From: Komarekiella atlantica HA4396-MV6
Lineage (GTDB): Bacteria; Cyanobacteriota; Cyanobacteriia; Cyanobacteriales; Nostocaceae
Reading direction: 5' to 3'
Length of the DNA stretch: 64,000 bases
Assembly (NCBI GenBank): GCA_019359395.1
Contig: JAHHHK010000003.1
Span: 1 to 64,000, forward strand
In this document: positions 45,039 to 53,917 of the stretch, one piece after another
Layout: each line of letters begins with the position of its first letter
How positions within the stretch are numbered: position 1 is the first letter of the stretch
Notes under the pieces: model-generated
The model's database searches: none
Seen by the model: only the letters and a program-made list of their open reading frames with translations
What the model was told of the DNA's origin: nothing
Position numbers and translations under genes: made by a program

Positions 45039-45734
45039 TCACAATTGCTCTGGATTAATTCCCTGTTCTTGAAGTAAAGCGCGGAGTGCTTCTAGTTCAC
45101 TTTCTGCTTGTTCAGCTCTAGCTTCTGCTTGTTCGGCTCGTTGTCTTTCTTGCTGTCGTTGCTGATCTAGTTCCAAATAGGTAAGAAAGCGATCGCCATC
45201 AGGACGATAGATTTGCAGTTCTTCCTCAGACAACTCGAAGCGCACTCCCAATTTAGGACTGACCCAACCAGCCATTTGGTCAATTACTTCTAATCGTGAG
45301 TTACGAAGCTGCCAACCTGTCAAATCCACTACATCAGGTTCATACAAATAGTATTCTTCTACACCGTAACGCTCATAAAACTCAAATTTCTTCGCCATTT
45401 TGGAGAGACGGTTTCCAGGCGACCAAATTTCAAAAACCACTTGTGGGGGAATATTATCCTCAAACCACTGTTGATAAGAACCCCGGTATCCTTTCGGTCT
45501 ACCAAATACTACCATTACGTCGGGAGCCTGGCGGAGCTTGTTATCACCTTCCACGGGATACCACAACAAGTCCCCAGCGACGAACACATTAGGATCGTTG
45601 GCAAATAATAATTCTAAATTATCTTTAATCCAGACAATTAATTCAAACTGCTTGGTGTTATCTGCCATTGGCTGTCCGTCACTGTCAGGGTAGATGATGC
45701 CTTTTTGGCTGGAAGATGGTAGCTGTGTAACCAT
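45039..45734 (-). CDS. Uma2 family nuclease, paralogue of adjacent gene
   Basis: 231 residues: LRQAPDVMVVFGRPKGYRGS, PPQVVFEIWSPGNRLSKMAK, RYGVEEYYLYEPDVVDLTGW. N- and C-termini and much of the core match the neighbouring Uma2 protein. The coiled-coil tail is shorter (about two heptads). Spacing to the downstream copy is 77 bp on the same strand. Tandem duplication followed by divergence is the simplest reading. Confidence 0.9.
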   Translation of the reverse strand: MVTQLPSSSQKGIIYPDSDGQPMADNTKQFELIVWIKDNLELLFANDPNVFVAGDLLWYPVEGDNKLRQAPDVMVVFGRPKGYRGSYQQWFEDNIPPQVVFEIWSPGNRLSKMAKKFEFYERYGVEEYYLYEPDVVDLTGWQLRNSRLEVIDQMAGWVSPKLGVRFELSEEELQIYRPDGDRFLTYLELDQQRQQERQRAEQAEARAEQAESELEALRALLQEQGINPEQL

Positions 45735-47081
45735 TGCGGTGATTCCGATTTGACGGGTAGCATGATTAATGTTAACGAATTGCCAAGCAAGAGAGAGATT
45801 TAGCGGCGAATCTCCAACATCTTAATGCCTGTCACTTTTAAGACTTTAGAATTTTATGCTAAATTGCTATTACGAAATAGTTTATGGCGTTTCCCAATCG
45901 GCTAAGGTACAAACTTATCGGTGTGTAACGGTGTTTACACCGAAGTTCAGAGCGGCTCAAGCCGCCGCACCCTGCGGGTTCGCGTAGCGTTTCGTGGGAA
46001 AGCAAGCTACCGACTTCTCTTTGTGGTTAATTATTTCTTCTGTGTACCTCACTCAAGTGAGAAGCATTATACTAGTTTGTGAGTGTAATTTAATAACATT
46101 AAAAATGTATATTTTACTGTACATTTTATATATGTCAGGATAATACTCAGAAAAAATATTTATCGTATTTTTTTCAAAGTTAATATTAATTATCTTCCAT
46201 ACTTTCCTAAATTATTTATTATAAATTTTACATATTATTTTTACTTTTACTTGAAATCTATAGTAACCTGAGTTTTAGTAAGTAATTTACTTACCATCTA
46301 CCATTGAACTGAAGATTACGATTTTTTGGGTATGCACCTACTTCTTCAGTTTTGCTGCAAATTCGAGATTTTAACATTCATAGTACAGAGTGACTATTGA
46401 TGGCAACACAACTTTAGGGCGTCTTTTCATTACTTATGAACAGATTACCTTCCACTGAGTCAGCCGTGGTTGCATCTCACTACATACCATCACTGCATCA
46501 ATTATTATCTGACTCACCCCTAATGAGAGTTTGCCATTTCTCTTGCTCAAGGGATAAATTTACTCAAGTCTTGTAAAGAAAAGCTCTACAATCCAGAACT
46601 TAAGTAAAACCTTGAACAATTATAGCTACTTAGTTGCGTAAAACACGTTCGATCTGCGTAAGCTGTCCTCAAGAAGGTGTCTGAAGTTTCGGCTGAAGCA
46701 GTAAAGTCCTAGCAAAGCGGAACTACGGTTTTTGCTCTGAAGCGTTAGTTTACACCTGTAGTTGAGTTACAGTGAGGCCAGTCAGATTAGCAAAAGATAC
46801 AGAAAGTAAATCTGATTTTTGGAAGACTGTTTCTAGGAAAATTGAGCTATTTAGCTATTTGGCAACAGTAGAGCTTAGTTTGACATAGGGAGTCGTAATT
46901 TGTGCATTATAGCTTAGCAGAGATTGGCGAATTAGGTGTTGGGGGGTGTGGAATCTCTGTACTAACTTAAATGTGACCGCTATATTGATCTGACAGTGCC
47001 TACGATAATGTTGCTGTGAATTCTGAAAAGGTAATTCACCAATTTTGACTGTGAATATTAATTTAATCCAGAGCCGTCCCG
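45735..47081. other. 1.3-kb region upstream of patA
   Basis: No supported gene. It includes GCGGCTCAAGCCGC and a GC-rich stretch at about 45950-46015, a 43-nt dispersed repeat at 46023-46065 and a long AT-rich part. patA in Anabaena is known to have distant transcription start sites, so a long leader is expected. Confidence 0.55.
46023..46065 (+). repeat. 43-nt dispersed repeat, copy 1
   Basis: GTGGTTAATTATTTCTTCTG and the palindromic TGTACCTCACTCAAGTGAGA that follows match the complement of 52701-52745 with a handful of differences. Confidence 0.75.
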
Positions 47082-48161
47082 ATGAAGACACTTCCTATTA
47101 GTAGATATAGATTTTTCCAAAAACTCCAGCCCTTATCTTTATTAAAAAAAATTACTAGTAAGTCTGTGACTGGTTGTTTACAGGTCTTTAGTACGTCAGG
47201 TTCTTGGTCAATATACATAGACGAAGGTAAATTGATCTATACCTGCTACTCAGAGAAAATGTTTGAACCTTTGTATAGAAACTTGCAACGCTTAAGCCCG
47301 CAAATTTCTACCCTCCCTCGCGGAATTCACGAGCAGCTGCGAGCGATATTTGAAACGGGTATTGAGAATCAAGCAATACCAAATCCAGATTATTTAGCTA
47401 TTTGCTGGTTAGTCAATCAGAAATATCTTAGTTCTTCTCAAGCAGCGTTACTGATAGAACAATTAGCCCTAGAAGTTTTGGAGTCATTTCTGAGCTTAGA
47501 AGAGGGGAGTTACGAATTTATTCCTGAAAGCTTTTTGGATGACATGCCAAAGTTCTGTCATCTTAATGTTCGCTTACTAGTCGAACGGTGTCAAAAGCGA
47601 TCGCCTACTTCTTTTGTGCAACCCTCGCAATTTTTGCCAACAAATCAGCCACAAACTCGAACCAAGGCTGCTCAAAACTTGCTGAAGCTAGACAACGGCA
47701 ATCAACCAGTAGCATCCGCTAACCGCTCTTTAACTAGCGGTATTAATACTACCGATTATCGTAGCAAGCAAATTATCCCGCCGCCTGCTGACAAAAAACT
47801 CTACACAATCTTTTGTATTGATGATAGCCCTACAGTTTTGAGTGCGATCAAAAATTATCTAGATGAGCAAATGTTTTCAGTTGTGGGAGTCACCGATTCT
47901 TTGAAAGCTTTAATGCACATTATCCGTGCCAAACCCGACTTAATTTTGTTGGATATTTCAATGCCTAACTTAGACGGATATGAACTATGCTCTTTGCTGC
48001 GTAAACACTCATATTTTAAAAATACACCTGTGATTATGGTGACAGGAAAAACAGGTTTTGTAGATCGAGCTAAAGCCAAGATGGTCAAGGCTTCAGGCTA
48101 TTTGACTAAGCCGTTTACACAAGGAGATTTACTGAAAGTAATCTTTCAACACATTGTTTAA
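47082..48161 (+). CDS. patA: PatA, heterocyst-patterning response regulator
   Basis: 359 residues. N-terminal DUF4388/PATAN domain (about 1-160): MKTLPISRYRFFQKLQPLSL, then VTGCLQVFSTSGSWSIYIDE and GSYEFIPESFLDDMPKFCHL. A 60-residue variable linker follows, then a CheY-like receiver (about 240-358) with acidic pocket FCIDDSP, phospho-Asp in LILLDISMPN, Thr in VIMVTGK and Lys in LTKPF. In Anabaena PatA is needed for intercalary heterocysts and acts with HetR. The match at the N-terminus and the PatA domain order point to PatA itself, not one of its many paralogues, but those share the same architecture. Confidence 0.8.
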   Translation: MKTLPISRYRFFQKLQPLSLLKKITSKSVTGCLQVFSTSGSWSIYIDEGKLIYTCYSEKMFEPLYRNLQRLSPQISTLPRGIHEQLRAIFETGIENQAIPNPDYLAICWLVNQKYLSSSQAALLIEQLALEVLESFLSLEEGSYEFIPESFLDDMPKFCHLNVRLLVERCQKRSPTSFVQPSQFLPTNQPQTRTKAAQNLLKLDNGNQPVASANRSLTSGINTTDYRSKQIIPPPADKKLYTIFCIDDSPTVLSAIKNYLDEQMFSVVGVTDSLKALMHIIRAKPDLILLDISMPNLDGYELCSLLRKHSYFKNTPVIMVTGKTGFVDRAKAKMVKASGYLTKPFTQGDLLKVIFQHIV

Positions 48162-48202
48162 TTTCCGAAGAGAAAAAATAACTAATACTTGGAGATTAAA
48201 GA

Positions 48203-48640
48203 TTGAGCATTACTTGGATTGGTACGATTCTAGTTGTCAAAGATTCTTTGAGTGAATTGGAATTAATCAGTCATTTTCTTAGAGATAGAGGTTATAACAT
48301 CATTAAAGCCACCAGTGCTAAAGAAGCTCTAGAAATCGTCTTAGAAGAAAAACCTGATGTGATTGTTACCGATGTGGTAATGCCAGGAATGAGTGGATTT
48401 GAGTTGTGTCGCTTCCTCAACAGAAATCCAACTAATCAAAAAGTACCGATCGTAATTTGTAGTAGCAAAAATCAGGCAATTCATCACTTGTGGGCAAGGA
48501 AACAAGGTGCTGACGCCTATATCACTAAGCCATACACCTCTGAACAGTTACTAAGTATTATTCAATCAGTAGAAGTACAAAGTTACAACCCGATTTTTCA
48601 AAGAAGCTGCAAACTAACCATCAAACTGGACGACAACTAG
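48203..48640 (+). CDS. PilH/CheY-type response regulator with altered acidic pocket
   Basis: 145 residues, a single receiver domain. Start is TTG with TTGGAGA before it. ILVVKDSLSELELISHFLRD has Lys in place of the first pocket Asp (usually VVDDS); the second Asp is kept. The phospho-Asp in VIVTDVVMPGMSGFELCRFL, Ser in VICSSK and Lys in YITKPYT are kept. It follows patA by 41 bp and is likely co-transcribed, resembling PilG-PilH pairs, but no CheW, MCP or CheA gene follows. Its 3' end overlaps the convergent cobA gene by 20 bp. Confidence 0.83.
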   Translation: MSITWIGTILVVKDSLSELELISHFLRDRGYNIIKATSAKEALEIVLEEKPDVIVTDVVMPGMSGFELCRFLNRNPTNQKVPIVICSSKNQAIHHLWARKQGADAYITKPYTSEQLLSIIQSVEVQSYNPIFQRSCKLTIKLDDN

Positions 48641-49400
48641 ACAAAATACTGTGCATATTCACTACCTGGCCAATTACCGCGATCGCCGGCGCACCGAATC
48701 CAGTTTGCTCTACTTGTTCTACAATTGTCTTCAACGTCCCAATCAATTCTTCTTGTTCGGGTCGCGTACCCCAACGCACTAGAGCAATCGGCGTTTCTAA
48801 ACTCAGCCCAGCTGCACTTAACTGTTCTACAATGTAAGGCAGATTGTGAATTCCCATGTAAATTACAATGGTTTCACAACTGTGGGCGATCGCATTCCAA
48901 TTTACTATCGGTTTATACTTACCCGCAGCCTCGTGTCCAGTAACAAATGTTACGGATGAACTATATGATCGATGAGTTAAAGGTATGCCTGCATAGGCTG
49001 CCGCAGCAATTCCCGATGTAATACCTGGCACAACTTCTACTGAAATTCCCGCTTTGACTAATTCTGCCATCTCCTCACCACCGCGACCAAAGATAAACGG
49101 GTCGCCACCCTTGAGCCGCACCACAATTGCATTATCCTGCGCTTTATCAATTAGCAGTTGAGTTGTTTCTTCCTGCAACAAAGAATGTCTCCCCATGCGC
49201 TTACCAGCGTTGATTTGCTCTGCTTGGGGATTAATCATTGCTAAAATTGTTGGACTTACCAAGGCATCATAGATAACTACATCTGCACATTCCAACAAAC
49301 CTTTCCCCTTGAGGGTCATTAGTCCCGGATCTCCGGGCCCCGCACCTACTAAATAAACCTTTCCCAAATACTTTCTCCCCTCGATTTGTGTGCGATTCAT
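48621..49400 (-). CDS. cobA: uroporphyrinogen-III C-methyltransferase
   Basis: 259 residues of single-domain SUMT. GKVYLVGAGPGDPGLMTLKG is the N-terminal loop, VVRLKGGDPFIFGRGGEEMA the SAM-binding loop, and VEVVPGITSGIAAAAYAGIP the signature. It makes precorrin-2 for siroheme and cobalamin. ATG at 49400 overlaps the cbiX stop (ATGA), so the pair is coupled. A longer start at 49418 inside cbiX is less likely. The symbol sumT is equivalent. Confidence 0.93.
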   Translation of the reverse strand: MNRTQIEGRKYLGKVYLVGAGPGDPGLMTLKGKGLLECADVVIYDALVSPTILAMINPQAEQINAGKRMGRHSLLQEETTQLLIDKAQDNAIVVRLKGGDPFIFGRGGEEMAELVKAGISVEVVPGITSGIAAAAYAGIPLTHRSYSSSVTFVTGHEAAGKYKPIVNWNAIAHSCETIVIYMGIHNLPYIVEQLSAAGLSLETPIALVRWGTRPEQEELIGTLKTIVEQVEQTGFGAPAIAVIGQVVNMHSILSSCRPV

Positions 49401-50152
49401 TTGTCTATTAAATCCCAAATTAGCTCGGCTAATTCTGCGCTTGCTCCTAAAGGCTGAGCCAGTTGAAAATTCACCATAGGGAACTGTAATTTTAGCTCCT
49501 CTATAGACCGAGCGATCGCATCGGTGATTCCACCCGCGAATAAAAAATATGGCAATATTGCAATTTCTTGATAGCCAGCAACTACTAATTGCTTTACTCG
49601 TGATTCTAAATTAGGAGGTACAGCCCAATAAGCAACCATTGCTCCTAAACTTGCCGCGATTGCTTCTACTGATTGTTGTGAACCAGGGCGACTGCTACCA
49701 TGAGCTAACAGAATCCATGTTTGTGCTTTGATAGCAGCCATTGACTTTGTTAGTAATTTCCCTAAACTTGGGTGGCTGCCTAAGTATGGTCGCAGATTAA
49801 TCATCATATCTTGACCAATAACCTGTTGTGCTAGTGCTACTTCCGCCGGAATATCCGTCATTACATGCACTCCCGACAGCAAAAATAGCGGGATAATTTC
49901 CAGATGATTGCACCCAGCAGCCAAAGCGCTTTTGGCAAATTGTCGAATCTGCTCGTGTAATGGCTCAGAACTTGCTTCCAAGTAAGCTACACCTACTTGA
50001 TTTTGACAATCTGGAAATACACCACCAGTAGAAGCTGCTTGGTTATAGCTATTATCCAGTTTATTACCTAATAGCTGTGCTAGTTTTTGCATAGCAATTT
50101 CTGGACGCGGATCGCGACTTCCGTGGGATACTAGCAGATAAGCGGATGACAT
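49397..50152 (-). CDS. cbiX: sirohydrochlorin chelatase CbiX/SirB
   Basis: 251 residues in two half-domains of the CbiX type. First half: YLLVSHGSRDPRPEIAMQKL and EIIPLFLLSGVHVMTDIPAE with the metal-site His. Second half: ILLAHGSSRPGSQQSVEAIA and IAILPYFLFAGGITDAIARS. It inserts Co or Fe into sirohydrochlorin. ATG at 50152 is preferred over an upstream TTG. It precedes cobA with a 4-bp overlap, joining the first two steps of siroheme/cobalamin branch use. Confidence 0.9.
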   Translation of the reverse strand: MSSAYLLVSHGSRDPRPEIAMQKLAQLLGNKLDNSYNQAASTGGVFPDCQNQVGVAYLEASSEPLHEQIRQFAKSALAAGCNHLEIIPLFLLSGVHVMTDIPAEVALAQQVIGQDMMINLRPYLGSHPSLGKLLTKSMAAIKAQTWILLAHGSSRPGSQQSVEAIAASLGAMVAYWAVPPNLESRVKQLVVAGYQEIAILPYFLFAGGITDAIARSIEELKLQFPMVNFQLAQPLGASAELAELIWDLIDK

Positions 50153-50405
50153 TGGCAAGGATTCAACTCTCTGTTGCTATTTTTTTATCTTACTTAAAAG
50201 GACTTGATTTGTTGGATATTTAAGTAATCACAGCCAGAATAGGCATCGTAGTTAGGCTGATTACAATTGTGCTTCAGATACTACTGGTTTATTTGCTTGC
50301 GATCGCAAAACATCAAAAATTTGATCGAATAGGGTAGCGATTGCCCGAAATTTATATCCAAAAGTATCTGCAAGCTATTCCATGTTCTTCTCTATGCTGC
50401 TTGCC

Positions 50406-50789
50406 TTATTGTTCTTGGGCAGTGTAAGTATAAAATTGATTCAATGCTCCCACCGTTTCAAATCTGTAAGAAGGTATCCAAGAATTTAGTTTTAAATCTG
50501 TACGATAAATACTAAAAATAATATAATTTTGCCTTTCTGTAGTCCTGGCAAGAATTTCTTGCATTTGTGGATTAACTGAATCAACCAACTTCTCACAATT
50601 TAAATTTATTAAATTTTCTAAGAGATTCGTTGTTTTTTTACATACATCAGTTTTTAAGTACTTAGCCAATTGCTGTACTGCATACTCTTCATATTCAGCC
50701 TGACTGGGATTGGTCTTCGCCATTGTCACCCCTAAAGCGGCAAGTCCCGCTGCTGCTCCAAGATATGCGATAGTGGTTAGGGCCTTCAT
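50406..50789 (-). CDS. DUF4359-like secreted or membrane-anchored protein
   Basis: 127 residues. The N-terminus MKALTTIAYLGAAAGLAALG is a signal peptide or membrane anchor; the rest is a small domain with three Cys (VCKKTTNLLE, LNCEKLVD) and NYIIFSIYRTDLKL. It resembles short cyanobacterial DUF4359 proteins. ATG at 50789 gives a normal signal peptide; ATG at 50819 is also in frame. Function is unknown. It reads away from tRNA-His. Confidence 0.68.
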   Translation of the reverse strand: MKALTTIAYLGAAAGLAALGVTMAKTNPSQAEYEEYAVQQLAKYLKTDVCKKTTNLLENLINLNCEKLVDSVNPQMQEILARTTERQNYIIFSIYRTDLKLNSWIPSYRFETVGALNQFYTYTAQEQ

Positions 50790-50905
50790 GTTTGCCAGAT
50801 AAAATTTCGTTGTAATCATTAGACTCTAAATCAACTGAGTCCGTTCCATTAACAAACACTCTTGATCGCTTCCCCAAAACTTGTTATAATCCAAATTGTT
50901 GAATG

Positions 50906-50978
50906 GCGAGCGTAGCCAAGTGGTTAAGGCAGTGGTTTGTGGTACCACCATTCGTGGGTTCGAGTCCCATCGTTCGCC
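50906..50978 (+). tRNA. tRNA-His (anticodon GTG)
   Basis: The cloverleaf folds fully: acceptor GCGAGCG with CGTTCGC, D-arm TAGCCAAGTGGTTAAGGC, anticodon loop TTGTGGT with GTG, T-arm GTGGGTTCGAGTCCCAT. An extra G at 50906 faces C73 at 50978, the special G-1:C73 pair of tRNA-His. CCA is not encoded. Confidence 0.96.
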
Positions 50979-51180
50979 CTATGTTACAGTACAGTACCTT
51001 ATTTGGCAACAATTTTGTATATATACTTGAGTCAGCCTAGATAAGGTAGTAGATTAAATATTAGTTTAGGTTATAGGTTGTTTGACGTATATAAGCACAA
51101 GTACTTGATGAACTTGGCTAACTTCTCTATTTCAATACCGAACTTACAGCGGTTCTCGTTTACGTGAGGTATACCCGTAG

Positions 51181-51415
51181 GGGCACGGCAATGCCCATTG
51201 GTGTCAACTTAATTTAAAAATAGCTTTACTTTTGGCCTCCTCACCCGCCAGAGAACAAATTCTCTGGCGGATGAGCGAAAGTCTACTCAAGTAGACTCAG
51301 GATTTTGGGCGATTTTATAGTCATCTAAAGATGACTTTTGCTATGAGCAAGGAACTTGAGTTTCTTGCGGGATGTGGATTTCACGTTAAGTTGACACGTA
51401 TGGGCAATGCCGCCC
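51181..51415. mobile_element. MITE-like element with three internal hairpins
   Basis: GGGCACGGCAATGCCCATTG plus GTGTCAACTTAA at 51181-51212 recurs inverted at 51386-51415 with few changes. Between them are three hairpins: CCGCCAGAGAA/TTCTCTGGCGG (51245-51270), AGTCTAC/GTAGACT (51280-51297) and AGTCATCT/AGATGACT (51319-51336). No transposase is present. Confidence 0.6.
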
Positions 51416-51601
51416 TTACACCTGACGATGTAATGTTGTCCGCATTTGAAAAAGAAGCAGGGGAGCAGGGAGCAGGGAGCAGGGGGCAAGGAGCGGGGGG
51501 AATGACCCCTGACTCCTGCCTCTTCGTTGAATGGGAACCGCTATATAACAATGATAATAGTAACTTGTTACCTTTTTATTTCTCTACTAATGCATGAATA
51601 A

Positions 51602-51637
51602 TGGAAGCAGATACATCTCATCTGCTTCCAAAAAAAG
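51602..51637. terminator. 10-bp hairpin beside an A-run
   Basis: GGAAGCAGAT (51603-51612) pairs with ATCTGCTTCC (51620-51629), next to AAAAAAA on the plus strand. It lies just beyond the stop of the minus-strand 38-residue gene and is probably its 3' structure. Confidence 0.5.
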
Positions 51638-51658
51638 TTTTTAACGCACAGTAAGCTG

Positions 51659-51775
51659 TTAGAAAAGTCCCAAAAGAATGATCAAAGTCAATCCACAGAA
51701 GGCAAGTAAGGAGATAATCATGATATTACCTACGCTGTGGTCTGAAGCTGTTAACTTATTTATATTGTCAGCCAT
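51659..51775 (-). CDS. 38-residue single-span membrane protein
   Basis: The frame reads MADNINKLTASDHSVGNIMI followed by ISLLAFCGLTLIILLGLF. Eighteen hydrophobic residues at the C-terminus form one transmembrane helix, and the N-terminal 16 are polar. Size and layout resemble small photosystem or cytochrome b6f subunits, but it is none that I recognise (not PetM, PetN, PsbX, PsbY or Psb30). No strong ribosome-binding site. A hairpin follows its stop. Natural composition and bounded position support a real gene, moderately. Confidence 0.5.
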   Translation of the reverse strand: MADNINKLTASDHSVGNIMIISLLAFCGLTLIILLGLF

Positions 51776-52052
51776 ACTAACCGACCCTATTTAAACAACT
51801 TTATGCTGAAATTATAGCTAGAGTAGATAAACCTTTGATTTAGATAACTGAAAAAATTGACTTTAATTCATTTAAGTTAAAATACAGAGTTATAGACTCA
51901 AGCAAAAAATTAACTTTTGTTTCAATAATTGGGAAGGTAGTAGCGCACTACATAAGAATAGGTTTTTACAAAAAAACTATTAATTAGTAAACTAAATATA
52001 TGCAGTAATTGATGACTTGAGTGATAGTGATAGTGTCGTTCATCTTTGCTCT
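51776..52052. other. AT-rich intergenic stretch
   Basis: Nothing recognised beyond the promoter of the 38-residue gene. Confidence 0.4.
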
Positions 52053-52676
52053 TTAACGACCCAGCCAAGTCTTGATAATGTCAAGAAGGCTGGAACCACC
52101 CCAAATCAATGCCAACAGAATCGAAGTAGTCAAAATTGCTCCCATCACACACAAGACTAAACCTCCGAGGCTGATAGCTCCATCATCTTCTAGCAAGCCA
52201 AAGCTAGTCACGAAAATCCCCATTGCTGGTAGGGTATTGGTTCCCGGAATTGGAATCATCATCGAAATTGCCATTAAGGCGATCGCACAGCCAAGTGTGA
52301 CTCTACCTGGTAAAGTAGTACAGATATAGCTTAGTCGAGGACGAGCGATCGCTTCAATTTTGCGTAACCAAGGAATCCCCGCTTTCAAGAACCCCTGCAC
52401 TGTTTCGAGTTTAATTGGATGGTTGGTCATTCGCCGAGGTAGCCAAGGGATTTTAGCACCAGCAATCAGCTGTACCGCTAGTAAAAAAATTAAAATACCA
52501 AAAGGAACCGAGTACCCTGGTGCTGGAACAGGCAAAGCAGAAGGTAAAGATAAAACAACTAGCAAAAAGCCAAAAATTCTTTCCTTTGCTAGCAGCAAAA
52601 TCTCTGCCAAAGTTACTTTTGAGGGTCTTTCTTCTTCAAAAAAATAGCGTTGTAATTCGTTTGATAGTCTTGCCAT
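52053..52676 (-). CDS. ExoD-family exopolysaccharide-synthesis membrane protein
   Basis: 207 residues with four to five membrane segments. Typical ExoD motifs are FGFLLVVLSLPSALPVPAPG, GILIFLLAVQLIAGAKIPWL, PIPGTNTLPAMGIFVTSFGL and EDDGAISLGG. ExoD proteins are linked to exopolysaccharide production and alkaline tolerance in rhizobia; the mechanism is unknown. Monocistronic. Confidence 0.85.
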   Translation of the reverse strand: MARLSNELQRYFFEEERPSKVTLAEILLLAKERIFGFLLVVLSLPSALPVPAPGYSVPFGILIFLLAVQLIAGAKIPWLPRRMTNHPIKLETVQGFLKAGIPWLRKIEAIARPRLSYICTTLPGRVTLGCAIALMAISMMIPIPGTNTLPAMGIFVTSFGLLEDDGAISLGGLVLCVMGAILTTSILLALIWGGSSLLDIIKTWLGR

Positions 52677-53134
52677 AAATTACCTAAAATTTAGTATATA
52701 GCGGTTCTCACTGGAGTGAGGTACACAGAACAAGTAATTAACCACAGCGAAAAGTTGGCGCGTTCCAGTTTCCCGGCGCAAAACTTTTCAAGACAGATAA
52801 ACACCGATAATTCTGTACTCAGTAGATCAGAAAACGCTATAATCCCGACAAAAATTACACTTATCAACCACACAATAAACACCATATCTGAAACTACGTA
52901 AACAGCGATTAGTAAAAATCTCCTAGCTAGTTATCATCAAAAAACTACCGAATCTTGGGCTTTTCACTTTGTGTCTTTGTGCCTTAGTGGTTAAAAAAGT
53001 GATTAAATCAGTTTGCATAAAACATTTTAGCGTTTAGCAATTTTTTAACACTAAAAATAATGTTAATACATTAACTTATTTTGTAATCTAAAAAATGGAA
53101 TCATAGATAGTAGATTTTGGGTTATGGATGTAAT
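52677..53134. other. intergenic region between exoD and the ABC permease
   Basis: About 460 bp. It contains copy 2 of the dispersed 43-nt repeat and a TGTCTTTGTGCCTTAGTGGT segment common between Nostoc genes. Frames of about 60 codons exist on both strands but neither is convincing. Confidence 0.5.
52701..52745 (-). repeat. 43-nt dispersed repeat, copy 2
   Basis: GCGGTTCTCACTGGAGTGAG, GTACACAGAA and GTAATTAACCAC follow each other; the complement matches 46023-46065. A third partial palindrome with the same GTTCTC/GTGAGG ends lies at about 51150-51172. Confidence 0.75.
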
Positions 53135-53917
53135 ATGCAACGATATTTGAAAGTACTTGGACTATTTTGGAGTGCTGCCATAGCAGCTGAGTTGGAATAT
53201 CGCGTTAACTTCCTCATCGCTACTCTCAGCAGCTTAGGCAGTCTTGCAGGCAGTCTTTTCGGACTATTCTTGTTTTACCGTACTGGTTATACTTTTAGCG
53301 GCTGGTCATGGGAAGCAGCTTTAGTAGTTTTGGGGATTTTTACCTTACTGCAAGGTTTTTCTGCTACATTTCTTGCCCCAAACTTGAATCGCATTGTTCG
53401 CCATGTGCAGGAAGGTACTCTTGACTTTGTATTATTAAAACCTATCCGCAGTCAATTTTGGCTTTCCACTCATACCCTTTCACCTTGGGGACTACCAGAT
53501 TTAGTGTTTGGATGCATCATCATTGGCTATGCAGGTGAACGCCTCGGCATAGGCATAGACGACTACATGCTAAGTTTAGTACCGCTGTTGTTTGGCTTGG
53601 TGATTCTTTACAGCTTGTGGTTTATGCTGGGAGCGATGAGTATTTGGTTCGTGAAAATATACAACGTCACTGAAGTGCTGCGGGGTTTATTAGAAGCTGG
53701 AAGATATCCGATCGCAGCATATCCCAGTGCTTACCGCTTTTTCTTCACCTTTGTAATGCCAGTGGCTTTTTTAACGACTGTACCCGCAGAAGCAATGCTG
53801 GGTAGGGGTCAAACTACCTGGTTGATAGGTGCGGCAATATTGGCATTAGTCCTGTTTTTATTTTCCACCTGGTTTTGGCGCTTTGCGTTGCGATTTTATA
53901 CCAGTGCTTCGAGTTAG
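53135..53917 (+). CDS. ABC-2 family transporter permease
   Basis: 260 residues, six membrane segments, of the ABC-2/DUF990 permease type (LYKVLGL-like start MQRYLKVLGLFWSAAIAAEL, then LNRIVRHVQEGTLDFVLLKP and TEVLRGLLEAGRYPIAAYPS). In cyanobacteria and actinobacteria such permeases pair with a second permease and an ATPase for lipid or drug export. Here neither partner is adjacent. ATG at 53135 is chosen; an upstream TTG at 53117 is unlikely. Confidence 0.85.
   Translation: MQRYLKVLGLFWSAAIAAELEYRVNFLIATLSSLGSLAGSLFGLFLFYRTGYTFSGWSWEAALVVLGIFTLLQGFSATFLAPNLNRIVRHVQEGTLDFVLLKPIRSQFWLSTHTLSPWGLPDLVFGCIIIGYAGERLGIGIDDYMLSLVPLLFGLVILYSLWFMLGAMSIWFVKIYNVTEVLRGLLEAGRYPIAAYPSAYRFFFTFVMPVAFLTTVPAEAMLGRGQTTWLIGAAILALVLFLFSTWFWRFALRFYTSASS

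Larger units (their letters stand above)
50979..51658. other. gene-free region after tRNA-His with repeats
   Basis: About 680 bp without a supported gene. It holds a hairpin-rich element (51181-51415), GGGAGCAGGG-type repeats (about 51460-51500) and a hairpin at 51602-51630. A GCGGTTCTCGTTTACGTGAGG palindrome lies at about 51150. Confidence 0.6.

Noticed and set aside
46436-46576. 46-codon frame upstream of patA (MNRLPSTESAVV...)
   Set aside because: No ribosome-binding site and no known relative; composition alone is not enough to list it as a gene.
51331-51597. 88-codon plus-strand frame after tRNA-His
   Set aside because: Its first part lies in the end of a MITE-like element and its second part in GGGAGCAGGG repeats.
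52691-52901. Two opposing 61-64 codon frames between exoD and the permease, one hydrophobic
   Set aside because: They lie on the same DNA in opposite directions and overlap a dispersed repeat; neither has a ribosome-binding site.
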